From assembly GCA_026008535.1 (NCBI GenBank), contig BRKX01000004.1, positions 9,015,501-9,079,500 of the forward strand: a DNA stretch of 64,000 nucleotides, written 5' to 3'. The translations under genes and the position numbers were made by a program. A model generated the notes under the pieces. That model was not told the origin of the DNA. It did not search any database and saw only the letters and a list, made by a program, of their open reading frames with translations. Shown one piece after another: positions 35,251 through 46,570 of the stretch (position 1 is the stretch's first letter; every line of letters starts with the position of its first letter). Source of the stretch: Perilla frutescens (Eukaryota > Streptophyta > Magnoliopsida > Lamiales > Lamiaceae).

Positions 35251-36311
35251 TAGATCAGGTTGCTTCGTCGTATCCCTTTTAAATAGGTTAAAGTGATCCC
35301 CGGATGTCACTTTTTCCAGCCAAGTGTAGCTAATTGAAGACCAACCGACTCATGCTATTTCATAGCAACCTCATAGAGAAAAAGATGCGTGATGCTGACA
35401 GAAAAAAAGAGAGAACCTGAAGAAGTCGTTGAGCATATTGACCTAGAATTGGTAGATTAAGAGTTTCAGTAAGATAGGAAGTTTTGATGAGTCTATTTAT
35501 TCATTCTGGTGTCAATTGAATCAATCGCCCTTCATCAGCTTAATATCAATTGAAATTCTTCATATCATATGAAGTTCTTCAATTATATCCTCTTGGATAA
35601 TTTGTAATCTTTTGATGATACTTCTTGATCATCAAGAATCAGTGATAGCACTTCCTTGTTAGGCTATGCTAACGCCTTTACAAAATATTAAGTACGGTTC
35701 TCAGTTACTAATCATTGATTATCTTCTATACCTTTGCTACGTGCAAGAACCTGTTTCGAGCTTATAAGTCCTCTAAAAAGGCAATATTTTTAGTATAGAT
35801 AATCCAGTGTTATATCTCTTACAGCTTTTGAACTTGTTAAGGAATTATTGATCAAGATGAAGCCCTCACTCAGAGGCATTCATTTTGTTTTTCTCCCACT
35901 CATAGAGCTCGAGTGTGGACCCTTGAATAGAGCAGAGAGTATAAATTGATATTCCTTTAGTCATTGTTGGAAGAATATGAGATAGTAGTTCCAATAAGAA
36001 GTAGAATCCAAGTAGCGCTAATTAGTGCTTTCCTAGTAGGACGCGCATTTCTAAAGTGATTTTTCCAGCTCGTTAAGTTTAAAAGGTAATCTAAGGAATG
36101 GCGTCAGGTAAGTTCTGAGCTTACGTTCAAAGTCCAGACATGCGATATTTACATCTGCAAGTGATGGTGATCTCTAGCAGAAGCTACAAAGTCAGAATAC
36201 TGCCTTAAGAAGAAAAGACGGCTGCGACGAAGAAAGAAGAAGAAGAGTTTGCAACAAAAGGCGTTTCAGTTATAAGAAAATTTCCAAGACGTAATTCTGA
36301 AGGAGATGGTG
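35251..36311 (+). other. G1 remainder, unassigned
   Basis: Only weak hints of Gypsy pol: near 36240-36300 a frame reads EEFATKGVSVIRKFP, which could be the linker before RT (VxVVREFPDVFP). No protease, RT or integrase core can be read. It ends at the junction with A's LTR at 36312. Confidence 0.35.
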
Positions 36312-37126
36312 ACCAGGACATGGTGACCATATATAATGCATGACCCATCATAGAGTTAATTTCGATTTTGATCCCATAGGACATCGGGTATTCCGATTTT
36401 GATCCCGATACTATCATTTTTGGTCCTTTTTCAAAAAAATCGTCCAACTTTAGTCTCATAGGTTTAAGAATATCATTTTTGGTCCCATGATTTTAAGGTA
36501 AAAAAGGGACCAAAATCGATACTAACTTTGTTTGGGATCAAAAATGATAGTCTCGGGACCAAAATCAGAATACCCGATGTCCTATGGGACCAAAATCAAT
36601 ATTTTCTCACCCATCATATATGTAAATGTCACTACCCAAAATATCGAGGTTGTTGATTCTATCAAAGAATTTCACTCATTGATAAATCAAAGTAGTAGAC
36701 ATAACATATATATGTTTGCCATTACATATGGAGAACCCGAACTCTATAGATCTTTATTCTCTTCTTTCAGGGTCAGAACAGAGAATAGTATCCTATCGTG
36801 ATCCTCCTCAATATACTAACAAGTGTATTAGAATAATCAGCTAGTCAAGATAAACTAACTATCAGATTATTCTACAGTGTACAATGGTTGGTTCAGGACC
36901 ATCTAAACTGCGACCATTTTAATACATTGCAAGGAATCCGATGATATGATCTTTACCATGTGTTCATCCACACCATATCATCTACAATACAAGTATATGG
37001 AAACATGCATATAAATATAACAATAAATAAATGCACAAACAGTGACTGCAATCATTATTCAATCTATATTATCTTAATATTGTTTATTGTGTACAAAGAC
37101 AAGCTTTCCAGTATACAAAACCAACA
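36312..37126 (-). repeat. 5' LTR of element A, truncated (LTR4)
   Basis: It matches LTR2 from the ACCAGGACATGGTGACC block to the CCAACA end, interrupted by a 256-bp MITE. The U5-side part of the LTR is missing at the junction with G1. Followed by the target duplication TGTAG. Confidence 0.88.
36353..36608. mobile_element. Mutator-like foldback MITE
   Basis: 256 bp whose two arms are inverted copies (left GATTTTGATCCCATAGGACA, right TGTCCTATGGGACCAAAATC and more), about 60 bp or longer each. It is flanked by ACCCATCATA on both sides (36343-36352 and 36609-36618). The 9-10 bp duplication points to the Mutator superfamily. The empty site is visible in LTR2 (around 22164). Confidence 0.88.
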
Positions 37127-39248
37127 TGTAGTTGTTTGAAAATTTCATTAAACTTGTTGATAAATTTATGTGCTTAAATTAGATTTAATGATGTTAATTT
37201 TTGAGCATGTTGCAATTTGAATTGGTAGATTTTTTCGAAAATTCTTATTCTAAATTGCATTTATTTTTCGCCCTACATGAATAATAATATGGGATGGTAT
37301 TATGATGTTTTTCATTAATTTTCAGATTTTTATTCATGTGTTGTTCGAAAAATTGGTACAAAATTTTCGAAAATTTTAATGTATTTTTCCCTTGATTTGA
37401 TCTTTAATTTTTTGTCATATTAGTGATGGATATGGAATAGATTTTTGATGTTATCAAAATTTTCATATCCTATACTAAGGAGGGGATCAAAAATTTGATT
37501 GATTAAAATTGGTTTTTGGTAATTTTTGGTGTCTACCAAAAGTTACCTAATTTTAATAAAATTTGGTTTCAAAATAGAATTTTAACTTTGGTAAGTGTTT
37601 GAAGAGGGTTAAAACTAACTTAATTTTAATTCTAGTAATTTCGGTACCTAATAATATAATTTGGATAGTATTTTGACCTGTATCAAAATTCCAAATTAAT
37701 TATTTAATTGAGGGGGGGTGAAAATTTAGGGTTTAAAATTTGGAGGATTAATTTTTGACTTAGGTCGAAAATTTGCAGATTTTATTCCCTAAGGTAATTC
37801 GAAAATTTAAGATGTAATTTGGTGGATAATTGTGATCAATTCCAAATTTAATCTTAAGGGAATTTTTGATATTAATTAAGATATACTTTGGTAGATAATT
37901 TTAATTAATTTCCAAAGTTAATCTTAAGATATAAATTTCTAATTATAAGATATTATTTGGTAGATAATTTTGACAAATTTCCAAATAAGAATCTTATGGA
38001 TATATTCGAAATATTTGATTTAATTTGGTGGATAATTATTTTAATTTTCAAATTAATCAAGTGGTAATTTTTGAAATCTTTAATTTAATTAAAGAGGTAT
38101 TTTCAAAAATAATGCATGCATAGATATCATGTGATATTTTATGGTTAACATTTAATTGTCATAGTTGTATCTGTAGATGGTTTTTTTTTTTTTTTGCAGG
38201 TGAGACCAACTATCATGGCCTTTAATTTTATGTTAATGTGATGTTTATTTTGATGTTGAATGTATGGTTGGCCGTATGCCGGTTTGGCTACGAGATGTTT
38301 TAATCCATGAGAAAATTCATGGATTAGGTCTAGGTAATTTGAGTTGTATTTTTATTTTCCTTTATTATTCTAGATATATTAGAATTTCCTTTTGGAATAA
38401 AATTTTAATATAGAATAAGGGAGGGAGATCAACTCAAAGATGAAAAATGGAGCAGCTTCGAAAAGGAAGGACATCCCAAACATGTCCCGAAACCCTAAAG
38501 GAGCTAGGGTTTTGGCGAGACGCAAGAGAGGCGGCGGCCGTGGGGAGTCCGGGTTTCGAAGAGCTGATTTTCCAAGATTATCTCATTAACAACATGAGAT
38601 ATAAGCCATGATAGTTGGTCCCACTTATCATGCTTATTATGTTGCTTTACTTGCAATGGTTGTTTATCATTTTATGCGAATAATTGCATGTTTAAATGGG
38701 ATAAGATGAAACCTCAAGCTTAAATAAATAAGTGGGAGAGATACCTACCAAAGTATGTGGAAATCTCAAAACGGTGTCCATTAATCTAGTTTAATTGAGA
38801 AGTAACGGGCAACCTCCCTACGGAGGGGTCATATTACTGGATTCTCTAGAAATTAAACTTCCTAACGGATAACTGTAGAACATTATTAAGAACAAATCGA
38901 AATAATTCTCTTGGGGTGAAGATGATGGTAAGCACACTTAGATATAATTTATTAATAAACGTCCACCCTACGTGGCTTATTAATTAGAAGATTACATGAC
39001 CGGGTTTTATATCCGACTATTAATTTACTCGTCATAAGGAAACTTGGCTGGAGGTAGATTAAAGGTTAGGTTTACCTGTTTAAAAATAAATTTTATAAAC
39101 GGCCACTCTACGTGGCTTATAAGAAATATTTTTAAAATGTCGGTGGATATGCATATAATTTCTTTTTGAGGTTTTTGAATTATATGTGTTTTTATCCTAA
39201 AGCTTGTGACTGTACTGCATGTTTATTTTTAGTTATTTCTATATCGCC
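37127..39248 (+). other. Leader of element B, right part
   Basis: AT-rich, no ORF. It resumes B's leader after element A. It holds a T-tract plus TTTGCAGGTGAGACC (38170-38205), resembling an intron 3' end, and ends at the gag start. The corresponding sequences in A and C are inverted. Confidence 0.75.
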
Positions 39249-39666
39249 ATGGCACTCTCCAACCTGTCCTCGATTCTCAAAGAAAATAAACTAGTTGGTG
39301 AAAACTATAAAGATTGGATAAAAAATCTGAACATTGTCCTTACTGCTGAAAACTTTAAGTTTATACTTGATGAAGAATGTCCGCAAAAGCTAGATGAGAA
39401 TTCTAGTGAAGAGGAAAAGGCAGCTTATGGTAAGTGGGTCAGAGCTGATGAGATGACACGTTGCTACATGCTTGCCTCTATGTCAAGTGTGTTGCAACAT
39501 CAACATCAGTCCATGAAAACCACTTATGACATAATGCTCAACCGTAAGGAGCTCTTCGAATACCATAATCGGTCGGCTCGACATTTAGCAATGAGAAATC
39601 TGATGAGCACTAAGATGTCAGATTCTACACTGATACGGGATCATGTTCTCCAGATGATGGGCTTCC

Positions 39667-41994
39667 TGTAACACCCTGTATTTTTGGAGTATAGAAAAGA
39701 AAATTTAGAACTTAAACTTGGGCCTTAGAATTATTATTTGATGTTGTTTAAATATTTTTGAACTTATCTCTCATGTGCTTTTGAAATAAAAAGAATTTAG
39801 TTTTATTTAAAGATAAACATGAGATTAAAATTAATATTATTTATAATTTTTTTCTTCATTCTCCGAAGTTATCCTCAAAATTTAGCCTTATCTTTATTAT
39901 TAAAATATTATATTTTAAACATCATAAAACAAAATAAAAAAATTATATGTAACCCCCAACCCTTTTCGTAAAGTTTCTATTACCCATCCCCACCATTCAT
40001 AAATCATAATTTATGAGAGAGAGAAAGTTGGATAAAGATTAAAGAAAGGAAAAGAAAGAAACTAAAAGAGATAGAGGAGAGAGAGATTAGAGAGCCGAGA
40101 GTGAGTTGAGCGAGAGAGTAAGATCCAAGAGAGAGAGAGAGAGGAGTGCAGGAGCTGCCACCACCACCACCAGGCCGCTGCCGGAGCTGTGCCGCCATGC
40201 TGCCACTGGAGATGCTGCCGGAGCAGCCGCAACCTGCCGGAAAATGGCGACGTTGTTTCCACGTCGCGCGATCATCGTATTGGTCCATTTCTCATCCTTT
40301 TTAGCTCAAATTTTAGTATGTCGTGTATCTTTATGTTCTCTACATTTCGTCTTTTGATTTCGTTGCCGTCCGACAGTCGGAAACCGGTGAAATAGCCAGA
40401 AAACATGCATAAATAAAAGAACCGATCTGCCACTATTTTGTTAAATTCAGGCCCTTTCCGCTCATCAAATTGAAAAAGTTTGTTCACGAAAGTTGCTCCA
40501 AATAATAATTCCTATATGCCCGTCGAATTTCGTAATTTTTGGATGAGTTCTGAAAAATCTCGATTATTTAATTTAAGCAGTTATTTTTGTACCGGGAGCA
40601 TGTGTTATTAAAAAATTCAAAAATTCTCATTCTATAGTCTTGACATATATAGGATCGATGGTTCTTGAATATTTTCGTAATTTTTGAACGGTTAAAAAGT
40701 GTCGTGGTACAAATCTAATCGATTAAAATGGCAAACTATGAAAAGAGACCTCTATCAAATCGGTTGGTCCCAGTAAATTAAGAATAATATTTTGGAATTT
40801 ATTTCCTTCTTTGTCGGAATTATTCAAGGTCTCTAGAGTCGCGCAATTTATTTCTGAAGAGAATAGAATTAAATAATAACTCGAATTATAGTAGATTAAT
40901 TCCCGAAAATACAGCGATTATTCTGAGTCGAAGATCAACCCTTGTAGGACCTGCAGAGCCTGCTAGGATTAATGAAACCATTTTCGAAGTTGTCGTGCCG
41001 CCATGTGCTCGTCATCTAGGTGGGTTATATTTTTCTCAAATTATGTTCAGCTAATAAGCTTAACTGTTTATCTACTGTATAACATGAATATCTGTATCAA
41101 AATGATTTAGCTCACTGTTCACGTTCGTCAGTATCCTTCGAAAACATTGAGTGCTTAACTAGACTCGAGTTTGGATCCTTTAAAGCTTTGGGACCGTATA
41201 CACTATCCTTTATTGGACAGCTGGGCTGGAGGACGTGTATATAAGTTAAGACACTGTAGGAAAGGACAGTTGAGATAGAGCGTGCAAGTAAGATTAAAAG
41301 AAGCTTTGTATACATGGAATACTTTTAAGATTTGAAACCTTTCCATTGTTATACTTGTGTGGATACGATATTCATATTTATAAATTGTTTGTGAACTGTT
41401 TACCAAAATCTGCCCAATGGGTACGCTAGTACTCATCCAAAATCTTTTCTAAATATTTTTAGGTTGAGAGGCAGGCTAGATGATGATGAAACTGGGGCAA
41501 GGGCTGACTTTTGTTATATGTTTGCTCTTTTTGTGTTGTTTAGAGATCCTAGATACTCTAAAATAATGAAATAACTTGAAACAATTTACTTGAATTGTGC
41601 TCCGCACTTGTTCCGTTCACTCTGATACAACTTGGCTTCAATTGTTTGAAGAATGTTATGATTTCAGCATTATGCTATGATGTTCCTTTACAGTTATTTG
41701 GTGGGATAAGTTCCCTTTGATGATTGTTTATTGATTCAAGTTCCTTCTAAGACGCCTTAGAGCGTGGTTTAATTCCAATTTCAGAGGTTATGCTGCCCAA
41801 ATGTTTGGGGCACTAACCTTATTTCTTCTAAACACTATCGTGGGTGGTTCTATTTCAGCTACAAAGGTTATGTTGCCCAAATGTTTGGGGCACTAACCCT
41901 ATTTCTATAATTATCTTTATGCAACAACCCCTTCCCTCTTCCCCAGTAGCGCACCGGTCCCTTGTCACTATTATTCCGGGACTGGGGCGTTACA
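39667..41994 (+). repeat. 5' LTR of G2
   Basis: 2328 bp, TGTAACACCC...GGCGTTACA. Includes a GA-rich tract (40016-40142), a GC-rich CCACCACCA/CCGGAG stretch (40150-40265) that yields Pro/Ala-rich ORFs, and a tandem pair of a 35-40 bp unit (AGGTTATGCTGCCCAAATG) at about 41786 and 41867. Confidence 0.95.
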
Positions 41995-41996
41995 GA

Positions 41997-42008
41997 TTGG
42001 TATCAGAG
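41997..42008 (+). other. Primer binding site of G2
   Basis: TTGGTATCAGAGC close after the LTR, initiator tRNA-Met type. Confidence 0.9.
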
Positions 42009-42188
42009 CGGGTTTGCAACTCTGTAGACCTGTAATATTATTCTTTGAATTTGAAATTATATCTATTCTCCTCCACTATATGTTCAGCAACCCTCAGCAC
42101 GTCATCTACTCCGCCCTCAATAAAAGGTACACATGTATTTTAAAATTGACACACATGAGAGTGCAGTTTGTTACGCTAAATATTTTTC

Positions 42189-42722
42189 CAGGTTTTACGG
42201 TCAGATATCGTGATTCATTTATGAAAGCTATTTTCAGGTTTCATGATAAAAAAAATCGTGATTCGTTCTATTCAGGTTTCATAACCAGAGATCATGATTG
42301 AAAACCTATTCTCAGGTTTCATGATGAGAGATCATGATTCTATTACTAGGTTTCATGATGAGAGATCATGATTCTATTACCAGGTTTCATGATAAGAGGT
42401 CATGATTCTTATATTATCAGGTTTCATGATGAGAGGTCATGATTCGTATATTTTAAGGTTTCATGATTTGATATCATGATTCATTTATTGAAAAATATTT
42501 TTTGATTTCATTATCCATTATCGTGATTAATTTTTAAAATATTTTACAGGTTTCTTGCTTATATTTCATGATTCATAATTTGGTCAAGAATTCTTTCCAG
42601 GTTTCACGACAAAAGGTTGTGATTCATTTACAAGAGAGTTATCTCCAGGTTTCACTATAAAGTATTGTGATTCAAACTTCTATTAAGGTTTTACGACGAG
42701 GGTTCGTGATTCGTCTAAAGTT
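42189..42722 (+). repeat. Tandem array of palindromic 34-48 bp units in G2
   Basis: About 13 units each begin CAGGTTTCATGAT and contain a mirrored ATCATGATT about 8 bases later. The best units (42310-42400) are 34 bp and nearly identical; outer units are diverged. No coding function. Confidence 0.92.
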
Positions 42723-43249
42723 ATTCAAAGATGCCAAGACATCTGGATTTTGGTTTTGACCAAAAGATGGGAACGATTATGTAGTGTCTTTAAACTTGAA
42801 TGTAGGAAGAACTTAGAATGGATAGGTATATTCTTTTAGATGGCTTAAGTTATATGATTTTTAGGAAATGCAGTTCGCGTGTATATGTATTTGAGGAGCA
42901 TGTTGGAAGAATTTTGAATGTCTATGAAGAATTGCAATAGAAAGATTTGTTCTCGCTATTCCCATCTCTATACGTTTGTGATTGAGGAGCAAGGACAAGT
43001 TAGAGTCTGCATGTCTTAAGTTCCGGGTGACGTATACGATGATCGAGATAATATGCTTTGATTTAAGTGGATCGATATTTATTTTCTATATCTCTCTTCT
43101 CGACTCAAATAATGATGTTAAAGAAAATTTGAAGAAAGTTGCAGAGAAGAATGTATGAAGAGTTATGTGCATCAAGTTAAAGTGGACCAAGACAAAGTAT
43201 ACGTCTTAGTAAGATTTATGACTCAAGAGAAACAGTCTTTTTGCTAGGA

Positions 43250-43560
43250 TTAATGAAGTAGCGTATATGATGGCCTTCCCACCCAACCTCAATGATGTGT
43301 TCCACGTCTTGATGCTGAATAAGAACGTGTTTGATCTTAAAACACGTAAAAAAAAGATATGATGCTAAATAACGATTTAGAGTATGACGAAAGGCTCTAG
43401 GTCATTCTTGATCGGAAGGACCAGAGTCTGAAGAATAAAGTGATTAGCTTAACGAAGGTACCACGAAACTGCCATGGATAAGAAAAAGCAACATGAGAGT
43501 TGGAGTCAGAATTTCTCAAGAACTGTCCCGACACTCCATTTCAAGATTAGTAAATTTCGG
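43250..43560 (+). pseudogene. Gypsy integrase C-terminal remnant in G2
   Basis: A frame reads VAYMMAFPPNLNDVFHVLML, then frames matching the usual order RSFLIGRTRV (VRILDRKDQ-like) and an ATWE-like HESWSQNF. This is the C-terminal tail of Gypsy integrases of the 2-3 kb LTR plant clades (VAYRLALPP, VFHVSMLRK, ILDRK, ATWE). Several stops and frameshifts are present. It shows the element's Gypsy origin. Confidence 0.75.
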
Positions 43561-43589
43561 GATGAATTTTTTTTTTAAGGAGGGTAGGA

Positions 43590-45923
43590 TGTAACACCCT
43601 GTATTTTTGGAGTATAGAAAAGAAAATTTAGAACTTAAACTTGGGCCTTAGAATTATTATTTGATGTTGTTTAAATATATTTGAACTTATCTCTCATGTG
43701 CTTTTGAAATAAAAAGAATTTAGTTTTATTTAAAGATAAACATGAGATTAAAATTAATATTATTTTTAATTTTTTTTCTTTATTCTCCAAAGTTATCCTC
43801 AAAATTTAGCCTTATCTTTATTATTAAAATATTATATTTTAAACATCCTAAAAAAAAATAAAAAAATTATATGTAACCCCCAACCCTTTTCGTGAAGTTT
43901 CTATTACCCATCCCCACCATTCATAAATCATAATTTATGCGAGAGAGAAAGTTGGATAAAGATTAAATAAAGGAAAAGAAAGAAACTAAAAGAGATAGAG
44001 GAGAGAGAGATTAGAGAGCCGAGAGTGAGTTGAGCGAGACAGTAAGATCCAAGATAGAGAGAGGGAGGGGAGTGCAGGAGCTGCCGCCACCACCACCAGG
44101 CCGCTGCCGGAGCTGTGCCGCCGTGCTGCCGCTGGAGATGCTGCCGGAGCAGCCGCAACCTGCCGGAAAATGGCGACGTTGTTTCCAAGTCGCGCGGTCA
44201 TCGTATTAGTCCATTTCTCGTCCTTTTTAGCTCAAATTTTAGTATGTCGTGTATCTTTATATGCTCTACGTTTCGTCTTTTGATTTCGTTGCCGTCCGAC
44301 GGCCGAATACCGGCGAAATAGCCGGAAAACATGCATAAATAAAAGAACCGATCTGCCACTATTTTGTAAAATTCAGGCCCTTTTGGCTCCTCAAATTGAA
44401 AAAGTTTGTTCACGAAAGTTGCTCGAAATAATAATTCATATATGCCCGTCAAATTTCGTAATTTTTGGATGAGTTCTGAAAAAATCTCGATTATTTAATT
44501 TAAGCAGTTATTTTTGTACCGGGAGCATGTGTTATTGAAAAATTCTAAAATTCTCATTCTATAGTCTTGACATATATAGGATCGATAGTCCTTGAATATT
44601 TTCATAATTTTTAAATGGTTAAAAAGTGTCGTGTTACAAATCTAATCGATTAAAATGGCAAACTATGAAAAGAGACTTCTATCAAATCGGTTAGTCCCAA
44701 TAAATCAAGAATAATATTTTGGAATTTATTTCCTTCTTTGTCAGAATTATTCGAGGTCTCTAGAGTCACGTAATTTATTTCTGAAGAGAATAGAATTAAA
44801 AAATAGCTCGAATTATAGTAGATTAATTCCCAAAAATACAGCGATTATTCTGAGTCGAAGATCAACCCTTGTAGGACCTGTAGAACCTGCTAAGATTAAT
44901 GAAATCAGTTTTTTAAGTTGTTGTGCCGCCATGTGCTCGTCATCTAGGTGGGTTATATTTTTCTCAAATTATATTCATCTAATAAGCTCAACTGTTTACC
45001 TACTGTATAACATGAATATCTGTATCAAAATGATTTAGCTCACTGTTCGCGTTCGCCAGTATCCTACGAAAATATTGAGTGCTTAACTAGACTCGAGTTC
45101 GGATCCTTTAAAGCTTTGGGACCGTGTACACTATCCTTTATTAGACAGCTGGGCTGGAGGACGTGTATATAAGTTAAGACACTGTAGGAAGGGACAGTTG
45201 AGATAGAGCGTGCAAGTAAGATTAAAAGAAGCCTTGTATACATGGAATGCTTTTAAGATTTGAAACCTTTCCATTGTTATACTTGTGTGGATACGATATT
45301 CATATTTATAAAATGTTTGTGAACTGTTTACCAAAATCTGCCCATTAGGTACGCTAGTACTCAGCCCAAATCTTTTCTAAATATTTTCAGGTTGAGAGGC
45401 AGGCTAGATGATGACGAAACTGGGGCAAGGGCTGACTTTTGTTATATGTTTGCTCTTTTTGTGTTGTTTAGAGATCCTAGATACTCTAAAACAATGAAAT
45501 AACTTGAAACAATTTACTTGAATTGTGCTCCGCGCTTGTTCCGTTCACTCTGATACAGCTTGTCTTCAATTGTTTATAGCATGTTATGATATCAGCATTA
45601 TGCTATGATGTTCCTTTACAGTTATTTGGTGGGATAAGTTCCCTTTGATGATTGTTTATTGATTCAAGTTCCTTCTAAGATGCCTTAGAGTGTGGTTTAA
45701 TTCCAGTTACAGAGGTTATGCTGCCCAAATGTTTGGGGCACTAACCTTATTCCTTCTAAACACTATCGTGGGTGGTTCTATTTCAGTTACAAAGGTTATG
45801 TTGCCTAAATGTTTGGGGCACTAACCCTATTTCTATAATTATTTTTATGCAACAACCTCTTCCCCCTTCCCCCAGTAGCACACCGGTCCCTTGTCACTAT
45901 TATTCCAGGACTGGGGCGTTAAA
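43590..45923 (+). repeat. 3' LTR of G2
   Basis: 2334 bp, collinear with the 5' LTR with scattered substitutions and few indels. Its last bases read GTTAAA instead of GTTACA, so the terminal dinucleotide CA is mutated. Confidence 0.95.
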
Positions 45924-46163
45924 CTTCCTGTTGGAGATCGAGACCCGAGGTGGCGAATTGGACATCAAGTCCCAAATCGACATTGTGCTTCACAGTCTGT
46001 CTCCGAGGTTTGAGCAGTTCAGGCTGAACTTTAATATGATAAAGAAGGATGTTACTTTATCAGAACTGCTCATGGATCTTCAGGCAGCCGAGCATCTACA
46101 AAAGGGAAGCTCAGAGGCGCACCTAGCTAGAGCGTCTTCTTTGGGTTTTAAGAAGAAGAGATA

Positions 46164-46570
46164 AATACCTAAGAAAGCTGCAAAGGAGGCTCCTAAGGAC
46201 CCTAAGGATAAGAAGCACAAAGCCAAGGTACATTCAGAGGACTTCAAATCGAAGTTGAAATGTTTCAAGTGCGGTCAGCAGGGACATTGGTAATCTGCGT
46301 GTCCTAACAAGAGAAAGAAAAAGGGTACGTCTCACTCTTTAGTTGTTGAAACATGTTTAGCTACTTGTTCTATCCAATCTTGGGTAGTGGATACTGGAGC
46401 TACTTATCATATTTGCATGTCCTTACAGGGGTTTCTAGTAAAAAGGCAGCTGAGTGATGGCGAGATTACTGTCTATATGGGCAATGCTACGAAAGTGGCG
46501 GAAGTTGCAGTGGGAGACGTTACTTTACCCTTTAGTAGTGATAGGATTCTTGTTTTACAATATGTTTCAA
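46164..46570 (+). pseudogene. Element B nucleocapsid and protease start
   Basis: CFKCGQQGHW, stop, SACP is a CCHC zinc knuckle with a stop inside it (about 46291). It is followed by SWVVDTGATYHICMSLQGF with the protease D-T-G triad, and DVTLPFSSDRILVLQYV. The homology ends at about 46562, where the sequence passes into an inverted leader. Confidence 0.85.

Larger units (their letters stand above)
30125..36311 (+). mobile_element. Gypsy (Ty3) element G1, truncated
   Basis: It contains one LTR of about 3 kb (ending 33202), a primer site TGGTATCAGAG (33205-33215), a decayed gag near 34764-35230 and scattered pol-like remnants to 36311, where element A's LTR resumes. The left border is approximate: no TGTAAC-type LTR start is visible near 30125, so the LTR is 5'-truncated or the junction is rearranged. 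No 3' LTR is present. Confidence 0.7.
21227..37126 (-). mobile_element. Copia element A, nested in the leader of element B
   Basis: It is bounded by an LTR at 21227-22686 and a truncated LTR at 36312-37126, both minus-oriented, with the 5-bp duplication TGTAG on each side (21222-21226 and 37127-37131). B's leader continues across it. Inside, in minus order: partial 5' LTR, Gypsy G1 (replacing the PBS region), leader, gag, protease/integrase/RT remnants, solo LTR3 and RNase H, PPT, 3' LTR. All coding regions are decayed. Confidence 0.85.
39667..45923 (+). mobile_element. Gypsy-derived element G2, internally deleted
   Basis: Two complete LTRs (39667-41994 and 43590-45923) flank only 1595 bp. 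Target duplication CTTCC at 39662-39666 and 45924-45928. PBS, PPT and a relic of the Gypsy integrase C-terminus are present, but no gag, protease, RT or integrase core, so it depends on proteins of a relative for movement. The PPT is AAGGAGGGTAGGA (43577-43589). Confidence 0.93.
39249..46163 (+). pseudogene. Copia gag of element B, split by G2
   Basis: The first part (39249-39666) starts MALSNLSSILKENKLVGEN and reads to QMMGF. The second (45929-46163) continues LLEIETRGGELDIKSQIDIV, LHSLSPRFEQFRLNFNM, TLSELLMDLQAAEHLQKG. Together they show the UBN2-type gag of Copia elements. The split is a clean insertion with the CTTCC duplication; each half is open, so gag was intact when G2 landed. A stop then follows KKKR, and another falls within the zinc knuckle downstream. 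Confidence 0.9.

Noticed and set aside
40004..40288. Ala/Pro/Gly-rich ORFs in the G2 LTRs (also 43928-44321)
   Set aside because: They arise from the GC-rich CCACCACCA/CCGGAG stretch, occur in several frames and both strands, and differ between the two LTRs.
42189..42722. CRISPR-like repeat array
   Set aside because: Units are contiguous and diverged with no unique spacers, and it lies inside a plant Gypsy element without cas genes.
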